Positions 52,260 to 60,864 of a stretch of 64,000 bases of DNA are shown here, one piece after another. The position numbers and the translations under genes were made by a program. A model generated the notes under the pieces. That model ran no database searches and was not told the origin of the DNA. It saw nothing but the letters and a program-made list of their open reading frames with translations. Source of the stretch: Bosea sp. AS-1 (GTDB lineage Bacteria; Pseudomonadota; Alphaproteobacteria; Rhizobiales; Beijerinckiaceae); NCBI RefSeq assembly GCF_002220095.1, contig NZ_CP022372.1, positions 3,692,501 to 3,756,500 of the forward strand, read 5' to 3'. The first letter of the stretch is position 1. Every line of letters starts with the position of its first letter.

Positions 52260-53783
52260 TTATTTCTTGACGGAAACGTTCCAGAAATACGGCCAGGGCG
52301 CCGGCACGACGCCAGTGAGCTTGGCGGACTGCGCCGAGAGCGCGTTGAAGTCGCCGATCTTGATGAAGGGCACTTCGTCGTAGATCACCTTCTGGACCGC
52401 AGCCCACAGGGCCGGCCGCTTGGCTGGATCCGCCTCGGTGGTGAAGGCTTCGACGGCGGCCTTGCGCGCGGGCGTGTCCCACCAGCCCGGCGCGCTGGTC
52501 GAGAGCGAGCCGATCAGGGCGGGTTCGGGCAGGAAGGGGCTGTGGGTGATGTAGATGTCCCACAGGCCCTTGTCGGTGCGCCGCTGGGTCAGGGTCGCCC
52601 AGTCGACGACCTGAAGGTCGACGGTGAAGCCGGCGAGCTTCAGATATTCCGCGGCGACCTGGGCCATCTTGTAGTGGAACTCGTATTGGCGGCTGGTCAG
52701 GATGCGGATCGGCTCACCCTTGTAGCCGGCTGCCTTGGCGGCCGCCTTCGCCTTGTCCGGGTCGGCGACGTTGTAGTTCCCCGCGACGCCGGCATCGCTG
52801 CTCCAGACGAAACCCGCCGGATAGATGTTGCCGTCGAGCGCATAGAACTCCTTGCTGCCGAAGGCGGCGGCCAGCATGTCCTCCATGCTGAGCGCGGTGC
52901 GGATCGCCTTGCGGACCTCCAGGTTCTTGGTGGCGCCCTCGGCCGTGTTGAACACGAAGACCGGGTAGCCGAACGGCTTCAGCATCACGGGCTGGGAGGC
53001 CTTCGACTGCTTCAGCCTGTCGAACGATTCCACCGGAATCGCGTCGACATAGTCGTATTGGCCGGAGACGGCCGACTCGACGCGGGTGTTGGCGTCGGGC
53101 ACGGGCACGAAGCGGACTTCGTCCAGCAAGGGGCGCCGCGCGCCACCATAGCCGTCGGCCTCGCCTTCGCGCGGCTTGTAGCCGTCGAACCTGACGAGCT
53201 GGATATATTGGTCGGCCTTGCGCTCCTTGAGCATGTAGGGACCGGTGCCGATGAACTCCTTCAGCGGCTCGTCCTGCTTCTTGGCCGGCAGGATGATCGC
53301 AGCGGAGTTGTTGAAGGCGAGCAGGGACAGGAGCGGGGCATAGGGCTGCTTGAGCTTGATCACGACCGTCGCGGGTCCGCTCGCCTCGATGCTGTCGATG
53401 AAGCCGGCCGTCTGCTTGCCGCGCGAGGCGAGCTTGGTCCAGCGCTTGAGCGAGGCGACGACGTCGTCTGCGGTGAGGTCCGAGCCGTCATGGAATTTCA
53501 CGCCCGGGCGCAGCGGGATGGTGTAGGTCTTTCCGTCGGCGCTGATCGTCGGCATCGCCTCTGCCAGAAGCGGCGTGACCTTCCAGCTCTTGTCGAAAGT
53601 GAAGAGTGTCTCGAATACGTGCTGCGTGACGGTCCCGACCAGGTCGGCCGTCGAGATCATCGGGTCCATGGTCGGAGGCTCGCCGACCGTGGCGACCGTC
53701 ACGACGCCGTTGCCCTGGGCCCAGGCCGGCATGGGCGCCGCCAGCAGACCGCAAGCGAGTAGATATCCAAGTGATCGTTTCAA
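52260..53783 (-). CDS. ABC transporter solute-binding protein, family 5
   Basis: A 507-residue periplasmic binding protein. A Sec signal peptide (MKRSLGYLLACGLLAAPMPAWAQG) precedes VVTVATVGEPPTMDPMISTADLVGTVTQHVFETLFTFD and the family-5 core KFHDGSDLTADDVVASLKRW. It belongs to the same DppA/OppA family as the module-A protein but uses a different export route. The permeases follow directly. The ligand may be an acylated amino compound, judging only from the deacetylase and PLP-enzyme genes beside it. Confidence 0.93.
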   Translation of the reverse strand: MKRSLGYLLACGLLAAPMPAWAQGNGVVTVATVGEPPTMDPMISTADLVGTVTQHVFETLFTFDKSWKVTPLLAEAMPTISADGKTYTIPLRPGVKFHDGSDLTADDVVASLKRWTKLASRGKQTAGFIDSIEASGPATVVIKLKQPYAPLLSLLAFNNSAAIILPAKKQDEPLKEFIGTGPYMLKERKADQYIQLVRFDGYKPREGEADGYGGARRPLLDEVRFVPVPDANTRVESAVSGQYDYVDAIPVESFDRLKQSKASQPVMLKPFGYPVFVFNTAEGATKNLEVRKAIRTALSMEDMLAAAFGSKEFYALDGNIYPAGFVWSSDAGVAGNYNVADPDKAKAAAKAAGYKGEPIRILTSRQYEFHYKMAQVAAEYLKLAGFTVDLQVVDWATLTQRRTDKGLWDIYITHSPFLPEPALIGSLSTSAPGWWDTPARKAAVEAFTTEADPAKRPALWAAVQKVIYDEVPFIKIGDFNALSAQSAKLTGVVPAPWPYFWNVSVKK

Positions 53784-53887
53784 CGTCCCCTCCTATTACC
53801 TTGTTCTGTATTGTGATTTTTTGAGAGAACTCCCGCCGCGGACGATCGTCAACGCCGGGCCGTTCTCGTGCCGACGGAGCGCTCGGC

Positions 53888-55087
53888 TCACCCCGGCCAT
53901 TTCGCCAGGGAGGCCGTCCGGCGGTTGCGCCTCTCCAGAAGCGAGCCGGCTGTCGCCTCGTTGCGCTTGCGCGCGGTCTCGAGCTCGGCGTCGATCCGGT
54001 CGGCGACGACGTGCTCCTCCCCCGGATGCAGATTGCAGGGGTCGAGGAAGAAATGGCCATGCTCGACCTCATGGTCGCGCACGATGATCGGTGGCGCGCC
54101 GCGGGCGAGCTGGTCGGCGAGGTCCCAGGCGGTAATGCGGGCCTCCTCGGGATCGAGCGAGAGCTGCAACCGATCCAGCGGATTGTTGGTCGGATCCGGG
54201 ATGATCGTGGCCGTCACGCCAGGATGGGAAGCGAAGCGTGCCTGCCACAGCTCGAGCGCCGCGCGTTCGCGAGCCCGGATGCCGGCATGATCGCGCGTCT
54301 CCCAGGCCTCGAGCGCGGCGATGGTGCCGAGGATGCTCTCCTTGCCCACTTTCATGCCGCGGCCGATGCCGCTGTTCTGCACGAAGGTGGCCCGCACCAG
54401 ATCGCGCGCGCCGGCGACGATGCCGCCGGTCGGGCCGCCGAGGAACTTGTGGGAGGAATAGAGCGCGATATCGGCGCCAGCGGCCAGGAACCCCTTGAGA
54501 TCGTATTCCGAAGCGGCATCCACGATCACGGGCACACCGCGCGCATGACAGACGGCAGCGAACTCGTCGAGCGGCATCAGGCCGTACTGCACCGTGTGGT
54601 GCGAGACGACATAGAGTGCCGCCGCCGTGCGATCGTTGATCGCGCCTTCGAGCTGATAGGCCCGCGCATTCGTCGCCTGCCCGACCGGAACCACCTTGGC
54701 GCCCGCCAGGCGGATCGCCTGGTCGACGGGCGCGCCGTAACCGACCATGTGACCCATCATCACCACGACCTCGTTCTTGAGGCCCGTCGTATCGGGCAGC
54801 CGCTCGACCGCGGCGAGATCGGCACCTGTCATCGCTCCTGCGATCGCGAGCGTGATACCGGCCGAGCAGGAGGCGGTGACGAAACCGGCTTCGGCCCCGC
54901 ACAGGCGCGCGATGACCGCGCTCGCCTTCTTCTGCAGATCGTCGATCTCCACGAATTCGGGAAGGATCGCCGTCATGGCCGCGATCGCCTCGGGGCCGAC
55001 GATCGATGCGCCGAGTGCCGTCATCGTGCCGGAGACGTTGATGACCGGCCGCAGGCCAAGGCTGGGCCGAATATCGGAGCGTGTCAT
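53888..55087 (-). CDS. SelA-like PLP-dependent enzyme (putative ammonia-lyase)
   Basis: A 399-residue fold-type I PLP protein of the SelA/DgaE-like group. Lys214 in [19 protein letters not shown] is the probable PLP lysine, [13 protein letters not shown] supplies the cofactor-ring aspartate, and it begins [26 protein letters not shown] like selenocysteine-synthase-type proteins. Characterised relatives include D-glucosaminate-6-phosphate ammonia-lyase DgaE, so deamination of an amino-sugar acid or D-amino acid is more likely than selenium chemistry, since no selB or selC is visible nearby. It is the first gene of the minus-strand module B, with AGGAGA six bases before its ATG. Confidence 0.82.
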   Translation of the reverse strand: MTRSDIRPSLGLRPVINVSGTMTALGASIVGPEAIAAMTAILPEFVEIDDLQKKASAVIARLCGAEAGFVTASCSAGITLAIAGAMTGADLAAVERLPDTTGLKNEVVVMMGHMVGYGAPVDQAIRLAGAKVVPVGQATNARAYQLEGAINDRTAAALYVVSHHTVQYGLMPLDEFAAVCHARGVPVIVDAASEYDLKGFLAAGADIALYSSHKFLGGPTGGIVAGARDLVRATFVQNSGIGRGMKVGKESILGTIAALEAWETRDHAGIRARERAALELWQARFASHPGVTATIIPDPTNNPLDRLQLSLDPEEARITAWDLADQLARGAPPIIVRDHEVEHGHFFLDPCNLHPGEEHVVADRIDAELETARKRNEATAGSLLERRNRRTASLAKWPG

Positions 55088-55302
55088 GAGTGTCTCCTGC
55101 GATCTTTCAGAGGCATCGCGGCGTGCGATGTGCGCTTTGTCTGCGGATAGGGGATCAACGGCCTCGACCTAGATCGCGATCTGCCGAAGGAACGGGGAGA
55201 CGCCTGCAGCAAAGTCCGCGAATTGCGGCTCGCCGGGCGGCCGAGAGCGCATGGCGCCTGCCTTTACCCTCTCACTCACCGGTGTCTCCACTGCGTGCCA
55301 TT

Positions 55303-55320
55303 ATTCTGTAATTACGGAAT
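55303..55320. promoter_or_regulatory. Imperfect 18-bp palindrome (candidate operator)
   Basis: ATTCTGTAATTACGGAAT is symmetrical except for one mismatched pair (T against G five bases from each end). It lies upstream of the minus-strand module-B operon. GTTCTGTA, close to its left half, recurs upstream of the binding-protein gene near 53803-53810, so a shared regulator is conceivable. Confidence 0.45.
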
Positions 55321-55349
55321 ATATATCCTAGTTAGGGATTTTGAGAAGA

Positions 55350-55366
55350 TTGACGCAGCGCGTCAA
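55350..55366. promoter_or_regulatory. Perfect 7-3-7 dyad TTGACGC-AGC-GCGTCAA
   Basis: Both arms match exactly across a three-base spacer. It lies about 45 bases from the palindrome at 55303 and 140 bases upstream of the module-C promoter. A regulator site is plausible; a structural role is not excluded. Confidence 0.45.
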
Positions 55367-55504
55367 GAGCCGGCCGCGTTGAAATTTGGCGCAGGCGACG
55401 CTGCGACAGGAGGCCGGCGCCGCAACCTTCAATGGCCGACGCCATCCACCTGCGTAACCGCGTCACATTCAGCACGGGGAAGATGCCCGCCGAGCGATCC
55501 GCGC

Positions 55505-55534
55505 TTGACGCCACATGGATCGATTTTTTATGAT
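55505..55534 (+). promoter_or_regulatory. Sigma-70-like promoter of module C
   Basis: TTGACG (55505-55510), an 18-base spacer and TATGAT (55529-55534) give a good match to the vegetative consensus. Transcription would begin near 55541, about 34 bases before the aldolase-family ATG at 55575. This supports 55575 over the in-frame ATG at 55515, which would fall inside the promoter. Confidence 0.6.
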
Positions 55535-55569
55535 CCAAATAAGAAAACATTTGATCCACATATTGGACC
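55516..55569. promoter_or_regulatory. TGGATC/GATCCA repeat group over the module-C promoter
   Basis: TGGATC (55516-55521) and GATCCA (55532-55537) form an inverted pair with a 10-base spacer, the right half overlapping the -10 element. A second pair is GATCCA (55553-55558) and TGGACC (55564-55569). The two GATCCA copies are 21 bases apart, two helical turns. This arrangement suggests cooperative binding of a repressor or activator. Confidence 0.5.
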
Positions 55570-55574
55570 GTTCA

Positions 55575-56501
55575 ATGCCCCCTGCTCTTGCCGGCATCCT
55601 TCCTGTCCTGCCAACGCCGTTTGCAGCGGACGGTGCGATCGACCCAGCCGCCTTGGGGCGCGTCACAGCCTTCGCGCTGAACGCAGGTGCGGCGGGCGTG
55701 GTGTTTCCCGGCTTCGCCAGCGAGGTCGACAACCTGACCGGCGATGAACGGGAAACTCTGTTGCGGGAGGTCGTTCGCGTCGTCGCCGGCCGGGTGCCTG
55801 TGGTAGCCGGGGCGAGCGCGCCCTCGGCAGCGGAGGCGATCGGATACTGCCGGCAGGCCCGCGAACTGGGCATCGCCCATGTCATGATCCAGGCGCCGAA
55901 ATCCGTCGGCGTCGACAAGGCCGCCGTCGCGGCGTTCTACCGGGAGATCACGGAAGCGGTGCCCGAGCTCGAGATCGTGCTGCAGAACGCCCCCGCCCCG
56001 CGCGGTTCGGACCTGAAGCCTGACGTGCTGATCGAGATCGTCCGCGGCAATCCCGCCATCACCTATCTCAAGGAAGAAACGATCCCGGCGGGGCCCGCCA
56101 TCACCACGATCCTCAGGGACAAGCCTCCGCATCTCAAAGGCGTGCTAGGTGGCGGCGGAGCGCGCTACATCATCGACGAATATGTTCGCGGTGCCTGCGG
56201 CGCGATGCCGGCAGCGGAGTTCACCGATGTCCACGCGGCACTGGACCGCGCCTTCCGCGAGGGGGCGACCGGCACGGCCCGCGATCTCTACATGCGGACC
56301 CTGCCGCTCTTGCTGATCCAGGCCAATCTGCGCATGGCCTTCACCAAATATGTGCTGACCCGTCGCGGCATCCTGACCAATCAGGTCTGCCGTGCCCCGC
56401 TGCCAGCCCTCGATGCGATCGAGCGCACCGAGATCGATGCCTGGCTCGCGCGCATCGCGGATCTGCTGACGCCGACAGCCTCGCTCCAGGCCGCGGAATA
56501 A
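55575..56501 (+). CDS. DHDPS/N-acetylneuraminate-lyase family aldolase or dehydratase
   Basis: A 308-residue TIM-barrel protein of the dihydrodipicolinate synthase family. Lys166 in TYLKEE is the Schiff-base lysine and the glycine-rich GGGGARYIIDEY segment is intact. The position of the usual catalytic tyrosine is Gln137 (VLQNAPAPRG), a substitution that marks a divergent subgroup. In this context (enolase-superfamily dehydratase, uronate-type dehydrogenase, sugar importer) it is likely to process a 2-keto-3-deoxy sugar acid rather than make dihydrodipicolinate. It is the first gene of module C; the next gene starts four bases after its stop. Confidence 0.85.
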   Translation: MPPALAGILPVLPTPFAADGAIDPAALGRVTAFALNAGAAGVVFPGFASEVDNLTGDERETLLREVVRVVAGRVPVVAGASAPSAAEAIGYCRQARELGIAHVMIQAPKSVGVDKAAVAAFYREITEAVPELEIVLQNAPAPRGSDLKPDVLIEIVRGNPAITYLKEETIPAGPAITTILRDKPPHLKGVLGGGGARYIIDEYVRGACGAMPAAEFTDVHAALDRAFREGATGTARDLYMRTLPLLLIQANLRMAFTKYVLTRRGILTNQVCRAPLPALDAIERTEIDAWLARIADLLTPTASLQAAE

Positions 56502-56505
56502 CCTC

Positions 56506-57675
56506 ATGGCCGAGCGCGTCGCCAAGGTCGAAATCTACACGCTGACGATCCCGCGCGAGACCGTCTATCTCGGCGATCCGCGCCCCGGCGAAACCATCAA
56601 CGAGAAGGGCTACATCGTCCGCAAGGGCAACCGCACGGTCTATCCGACGATGGATCGCACGGTGGTGGTCCGGCTGGAGACCACGGGTGGGCTCGTCGGC
56701 TGGGGCGAGACCTATGGCATCGTCGCACCCGGCGCCGTCATCGCCATCATCGACGATCTGCTCGGCCCCTATGTCGTCGGCCGCTCCCCGCAGGATGTCG
56801 TGGTGATCCACGAGGATCTCTACGATCTGATGCGCGTGCGCGGCTGCACTGGCGGCTTCTACCTCGACGCGCTCGCGGCCATCGACATCGCGCTATGGGA
56901 TCTCAACGCCCGCCTGGTCGACCGCCCCCTCGTCGCCATGCTCGGCGGGCGCCGGCATGAGCGCCTGCCGGCCTATATCTCGGGCCTGCCCAAGCGCACG
57001 CGGGCCGAGCGTGCCGATTTCGCGACCGAGTGGCAGGAAAAGGGCTTCGACAGCTTCAAGTTCGCTGCGCCCGTCGCGGATGACGGCAATGTCGCGGAGA
57101 TCGCGACGCTGCGCGAGCGGCTCGGGCCCCACGCCCGGATCGCCTGCGACATGCATTGGGTCCATACGGCCGAACAGGCCGTCTCGGCCATCCGGGCGAT
57201 GGAGCCGCACGGCCTCTGGTTCGCCGAGGCGCCGGTGAAGCCGGAGGATGTCGACGGCCTCGCCCATGTCGCCGCCCATGTCTCGACGCCGGTGGCCGCC
57301 GGCGAGGAGTGGCGCACCGTCTACGATCTGGTGCCGCGGGTGGCGCGGCGCGCCTGCGCCATCGTCCAGCCGGAGATGGGGCACAAAGGCATCACCGAGT
57401 TCATGCGCATCGGACAATATGCGCAGGCGCACAACCTTTCCGTCATCCCGCATGCAACGATCGGCATGGGGTTGTTCATGGCCGCGAGCCTGCATGCGAG
57501 CGCGGCGCTCTCGGCGGTCACCTGCCATGAATACCAGCACTCGATCTTCGAGCCGAACCGGCGCCTGCTCACCGGCGACATGGATTGCCGCGAGGGCTTC
57601 TACAGCTTGCCGACGGGCCCAGGCCTCGGCGTCGCGCCATCCGAGGAGGCGCTGGGCCTGCTTGTGAAACACTGA
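56506..57675 (+). CDS. Enolase-superfamily (mandelate racemase/muconate-lactonizing type) sugar-acid dehydratase
   Basis: A 389-residue protein with the MR/MLE capping and barrel domains. The probable metal ligands are Asp215 (ACDMHW), Glu241 (FAEAP) and Glu267 (AGEEW); Lys185 in SFKFAAP and His316 in IPHATIGMG are the candidate acid/base residues. Such enzymes abstract the proton alpha to a carboxylate and dehydrate sugar acids or cycloisomerise lactones. The substrate may be an aldonate, aldarate or aldarolactone; it cannot be told from motifs alone. It follows the DHDPS-family gene immediately. Confidence 0.88.
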   Translation: MAERVAKVEIYTLTIPRETVYLGDPRPGETINEKGYIVRKGNRTVYPTMDRTVVVRLETTGGLVGWGETYGIVAPGAVIAIIDDLLGPYVVGRSPQDVVVIHEDLYDLMRVRGCTGGFYLDALAAIDIALWDLNARLVDRPLVAMLGGRRHERLPAYISGLPKRTRAERADFATEWQEKGFDSFKFAAPVADDGNVAEIATLRERLGPHARIACDMHWVHTAEQAVSAIRAMEPHGLWFAEAPVKPEDVDGLAHVAAHVSTPVAAGEEWRTVYDLVPRVARRACAIVQPEMGHKGITEFMRIGQYAQAHNLSVIPHATIGMGLFMAASLHASAALSAVTCHEYQHSIFEPNRRLLTGDMDCREGFYSLPTGPGLGVAPSEEALGLLVKH

Positions 57676-57722
57676 CCGTAACCGCCGGACGACACGGCAG
57701 AAACACGAGAGGGAGAGACGTC

Positions 57723-58997
57723 ATGAGGATGCCAGGCTGGAAACGGCTCGCCGCCGCCGGGCTCGTCGCGCTCTGCACGACGACGGCCCTACCCGCGCTT
57801 GCCCAGAACAAGGTGCTCAAGTTCGTATCCTGGCAGAAGGACGAGCGCGGCGCCGGCGACTGGTGGGGCTCGGTCATCAAGGAATTCGAGGCGACCCATC
57901 CCGGCGTCAAGATCGAATGGACCAAGGTTGAGCGCGGGGCCTTCGCCGACACCATGACGACGCTCTTTGCCGGCGGCCAGCCGCCGGACATCGTCCACCT
58001 CGCCTCCTTCGAGTTCCAGAAATTCGCCGACAATGGCTGGCTGGAACCGCTCGACCCCTACATCAAGAACGCCAAGCTCGATCTCAAAGGCTGGGCCGGT
58101 CAGGACACTTGCAGCTGGAACAAAGAAACCGTCTGCGTGATGATGCTCTATTTCGGGTATTTCATGGCCTATAACGAGGAGCTCCTGAAGAAGGAGGGAC
58201 TCGAGGTCCCAAAGAATTACGCCGAATTCCTTACGGCAGCCCGTAAGCTCACCAAGGACGTCAATGGCGACGGCATCGTCGACCAGTTCGGCACCGGCCA
58301 TGAAACGCGCGGCGGCGGCGGCCAGTACATGTCGGAGATGATGAACTACACGCTCGACGCCGGCGCGCGCTGGACCGACGAGAGCGGCAAGGTCACGATC
58401 GATACGCCGCAGATGATCGAGGGCCTCGCCCGCTGGAAGACCATCGTCAAGGAGAACCTGACGCCGCGCGATCTCGCCGCCGGCGAGGTTCGCCAGCTCT
58501 TTGCCGACGGCAAGATCGCGATGAAGACCGACGGCCCGTGGCTCTGGCCGATCATTCAGAAAGGCAAAGCCAAGGACCAGATCAAGCTGACCATGGCACC
58601 GTTCTCCCCACCGGTCGGCGGCTCCTCCAATGTGCTCGGCATCGCATCGGAGATTTCGCCGGAGAACAAAAAGCTCGCCTGGGACTTCATCGCGATCGCG
58701 ACCTCCGACAAGTTCCAGTCGACCTATGCGACCCTCGGCGCCTCGCCGCCGCCGGACCCACGCGCCGACACCTCCGGCGCGAGCAAGGACACGCCGCATT
58801 TCGACCTGCTGGTGAAGGCGACCAAGGCCGCCGCCGACGCCAAGATCGACCGCATCCCCAAAGGGCTGGAGCTGCAGTTCAACGAGTTCGCCAAGATGGT
58901 CATGGAAGAGAGCCAGCGCATGATCATCCAGGACCTCGATCCGAAGGTCGTGGCGGCGACCATGCAGAAGAAGGCCGAGGCGCTGCAGAAGCAGTGA
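57723..58997 (+). CDS. Sugar ABC transporter solute-binding protein, family 1
   Basis: A 424-residue periplasmic protein with a Sec signal (MRMPGWKRLAAAGLVALC...ALAQ) and a family-1 (MalE/UgpB-like) fold: KFVSWQKDERGAGDWWGSVIKEFEATHPGVKIEWTKVERG, GQPPDIVHLASFEFQKFADNGWLEPLDPYI, and a C-terminal WDFIAIATSDKFQSTYATLGASPPP. It captures a carbohydrate in the periplasm for the two permeases that follow. ATG 57723 is preceded by GAGAGGGAGAG. The ligand may be a mono- or oligosaccharide or uronide. Confidence 0.93.
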   Translation: MRMPGWKRLAAAGLVALCTTTALPALAQNKVLKFVSWQKDERGAGDWWGSVIKEFEATHPGVKIEWTKVERGAFADTMTTLFAGGQPPDIVHLASFEFQKFADNGWLEPLDPYIKNAKLDLKGWAGQDTCSWNKETVCVMMLYFGYFMAYNEELLKKEGLEVPKNYAEFLTAARKLTKDVNGDGIVDQFGTGHETRGGGGQYMSEMMNYTLDAGARWTDESGKVTIDTPQMIEGLARWKTIVKENLTPRDLAAGEVRQLFADGKIAMKTDGPWLWPIIQKGKAKDQIKLTMAPFSPPVGGSSNVLGIASEISPENKKLAWDFIAIATSDKFQSTYATLGASPPPDPRADTSGASKDTPHFDLLVKATKAAADAKIDRIPKGLELQFNEFAKMVMEESQRMIIQDLDPKVVAATMQKKAEALQKQ

Positions 58998-59109
58998 AGG
59001 TCCGGCCAGGGCCGATCCCAATGCCTCGGCCTCTCGGTTCCCCCGACGCATCTTCCGGGTCGGCGCCCCGCGCCACCCGGAACCGACGGAACGCAGCCCC
59101 GGAAAACCC

Positions 59110-60015
59110 ATGCCCCGATCCGCTTTTCTCGATCTGGCGCGGCCCAGCCGTCGCCATTGGCTCGGCTACCTCCTGCTCCTCCCGGCGGTGCTGCTGATCG
59201 GGCTGATCATCGCCTATCCGCTCTTCGTCTCCGTCGACCTTTCCTTCCAGAATGTCGGCATCCCGCGGCTCGACCAGCCGCGACGGCCCTTCACCACGGC
59301 CAATTACGAGCGGCTCTTCGCCTCGTCGGAATTCTGGAACGCAAGCTGGACCACGCTGAAGCTCGTGGTGATCGTCTCGTTCTTCTGCTTCCTGCTGGGT
59401 CTCGGCACCGCGCTCCTCGTCAACAACCGCTTCAAGGGGCAGTCCGTCGCGCGCCTGCTCGTCGCCCTGCCCTGGGCGGTGCCGGAGGTCGTCGCGGTCG
59501 TGGTCTTCGCCTGGATCTTCGATTCGTCCTTCGGCCTGATGAACTGGGTCTTCATCCGCCTTGGCCTCGTCGATACCACGATCAACTGGTTCTCCTCGCC
59601 CGAAGCCGCCTTCGCCGTCGTCTGCACAACCATGGTCTGGAAGGGCTATCCCTTCGTTTCGATCATGATGCTGGCCGGGTTGCAGTCGATTCCGGAGGAC
59701 TTCTACAACGCCGCCCGCGTCGACGGCGCCAATGCCTGGCAGCGGCTGATCAACATCACCCTGCCCTCGCTGATGCCAGTACTCGGCGTCACGCTGATCC
59801 TGGTGATGCTCTGGGTCTTCCGCGACTTCTCGATCATCTACGTGATGACCGGGGGCGGCCCGCTGAAGGCGACGCAGACCCTTTCCATCATGACCTACGA
59901 GCAGGCCTTCGGCTTCTTCAAGATGGGCTACGCCTCGGCGATCGGCGTCGTCACCCTGATCATCTGCGTCATCGCGAGCCGGCTGATGATGGGCCGGGCG
60001 CCCGAGAATATCTGA
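59110..60015 (+). CDS. Sugar ABC transporter permease, MalF type
   Basis: A 301-residue inner-membrane permease with six predicted helices. It begins with an RRHWLGYLLLLPAVLLIGLIIAYPLF segment, and the EAA loop is EDFYNAARVDGANAWQRLINITLPSLMPVL. It pairs with the MalG-type protein 10 bases downstream. A 112-base gap separates it from the binding-protein gene. Confidence 0.95.
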   Translation: MPRSAFLDLARPSRRHWLGYLLLLPAVLLIGLIIAYPLFVSVDLSFQNVGIPRLDQPRRPFTTANYERLFASSEFWNASWTTLKLVVIVSFFCFLLGLGTALLVNNRFKGQSVARLLVALPWAVPEVVAVVVFAWIFDSSFGLMNWVFIRLGLVDTTINWFSSPEAAFAVVCTTMVWKGYPFVSIMMLAGLQSIPEDFYNAARVDGANAWQRLINITLPSLMPVLGVTLILVMLWVFRDFSIIYVMTGGGPLKATQTLSIMTYEQAFGFFKMGYASAIGVVTLIICVIASRLMMGRAPENI

Positions 60016-60025
60016 GGCGACACCG

Positions 60026-60856
60026 ATGAAGCGCAAGCTCCCCGCATCCGCCCTGCTCTATGTCGTCGTGGTCCTCACCTGCGCGCTGCTGGTCTTTCCG
60101 ATCTACTGGCTGATCGTGACCGCACTGGCGACACCGGCCGAACTTCGGGCGTTGCCGCCGACCTTCTGGCCAACCGCGCCGCGCTGGGGCGTTTTCGCCG
60201 AAATCATCGAGCAGCGTCCGATCCTGCTGTGGCTCGGCAATTCGACGCTGGCTGCGGCGGGCGCGGTAACGCTGTCGATGCTGGTTTCGGTGCTGGCGGG
60301 CTACAGCCTGTCACGCTTCCGGGTGCGCGGCGGCCCCTCGCTCGGCCTCTTCATCCTCACCGCCAAGATGCTGCCGGCGACGCTGCTCGTCATCCCCCTC
60401 TTCGGCATCTTCCGGATGACCGGGATGATCGGCTCGCTGTGGTCGATCATCCTCGCCCACGCCACACTGATCGTGCCCTTCACCACCTGGATGCTGAAGG
60501 GCTATTTCGACACCATCCCGCGCGAGCTGGAACAGGCGGCGATGGTCGATGGCTGCTCGCCGCTGGGCGCGATGGTCAGGGTCATTCTGCCGGTCTCGGC
60601 GCCGGGGCTGGCGGCGACCGCGCTCTACGGTTTCGTCCTGTCCTGGTCGGACTATGCCTATGCCCGCACCTTCCTGACCAATGCCCAGACCAACTGGACC
60701 GCCAATCTCGGGCTGACGACGATGAAGGGCGAATACGTCTCCAACTGGGCCGATATCTCGGCTGCCGCCCTGATCGTCGCCGTGCCGGTCCTCCTGATCT
60801 ACCTCTTCCTCGAACGCTACCTCGTCGGCGGGCTGACCGCCGGCGCGGAGAAGTGA
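60026..60856 (+). CDS. Sugar ABC transporter permease, MalG type
   Basis: A 276-residue permease with the typical opening LLYVVVVLTCALLVFPIYWLIVTALATPAELRALPPTFWPTAP and an EAA loop PRELEQAAMVDGCSPLGAMVRVILPVSAPGLAATALYGFVLSWSDY. The next gene's possible GTG start overlaps its stop by four bases, suggesting coupling with the ATPase subunit. Confidence 0.95.
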   Translation: MKRKLPASALLYVVVVLTCALLVFPIYWLIVTALATPAELRALPPTFWPTAPRWGVFAEIIEQRPILLWLGNSTLAAAGAVTLSMLVSVLAGYSLSRFRVRGGPSLGLFILTAKMLPATLLVIPLFGIFRMTGMIGSLWSIILAHATLIVPFTTWMLKGYFDTIPRELEQAAMVDGCSPLGAMVRVILPVSAPGLAATALYGFVLSWSDYAYARTFLTNAQTNWTANLGLTTMKGEYVSNWADISAAALIVAVPVLLIYLFLERYLVGGLTAGAEK

Positions 60857-60864
60857 GCTCCCGC

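Larger units (their letters stand above)
55088..55574. other. Divergent control region between modules B and C
   Basis: No gene is supported in this 487-bp stretch. It is AT-rich around 55300-55345 and 55520-55565. It holds three dyads and one good promoter, listed separately: an imperfect palindrome at 55303-55320, a 7-3-7 perfect dyad at 55350-55366, and a GATCCA repeat group at 55516-55569 over the promoter at 55505-55534. Confidence 0.6.

Noticed and set aside
53888..55087. Selenocysteine synthase and a selenium system, together with the SelW-like protein at 19.6 kb
   Set aside because: The SelW-like protein has Cys codons at both CxxC positions, and no selB, selD or tRNA-Sec is seen. 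The SelA-like protein sits among catabolic genes and fits a PLP ammonia-lyase better.
55515..55574. ATG 55515 as the start of the DHDPS-family gene
   Set aside because: It would lie inside the spacer of a good sigma-70-like promoter, and the 20 extra residues are not family-like. ATG 55575 gives a normal N-terminus.
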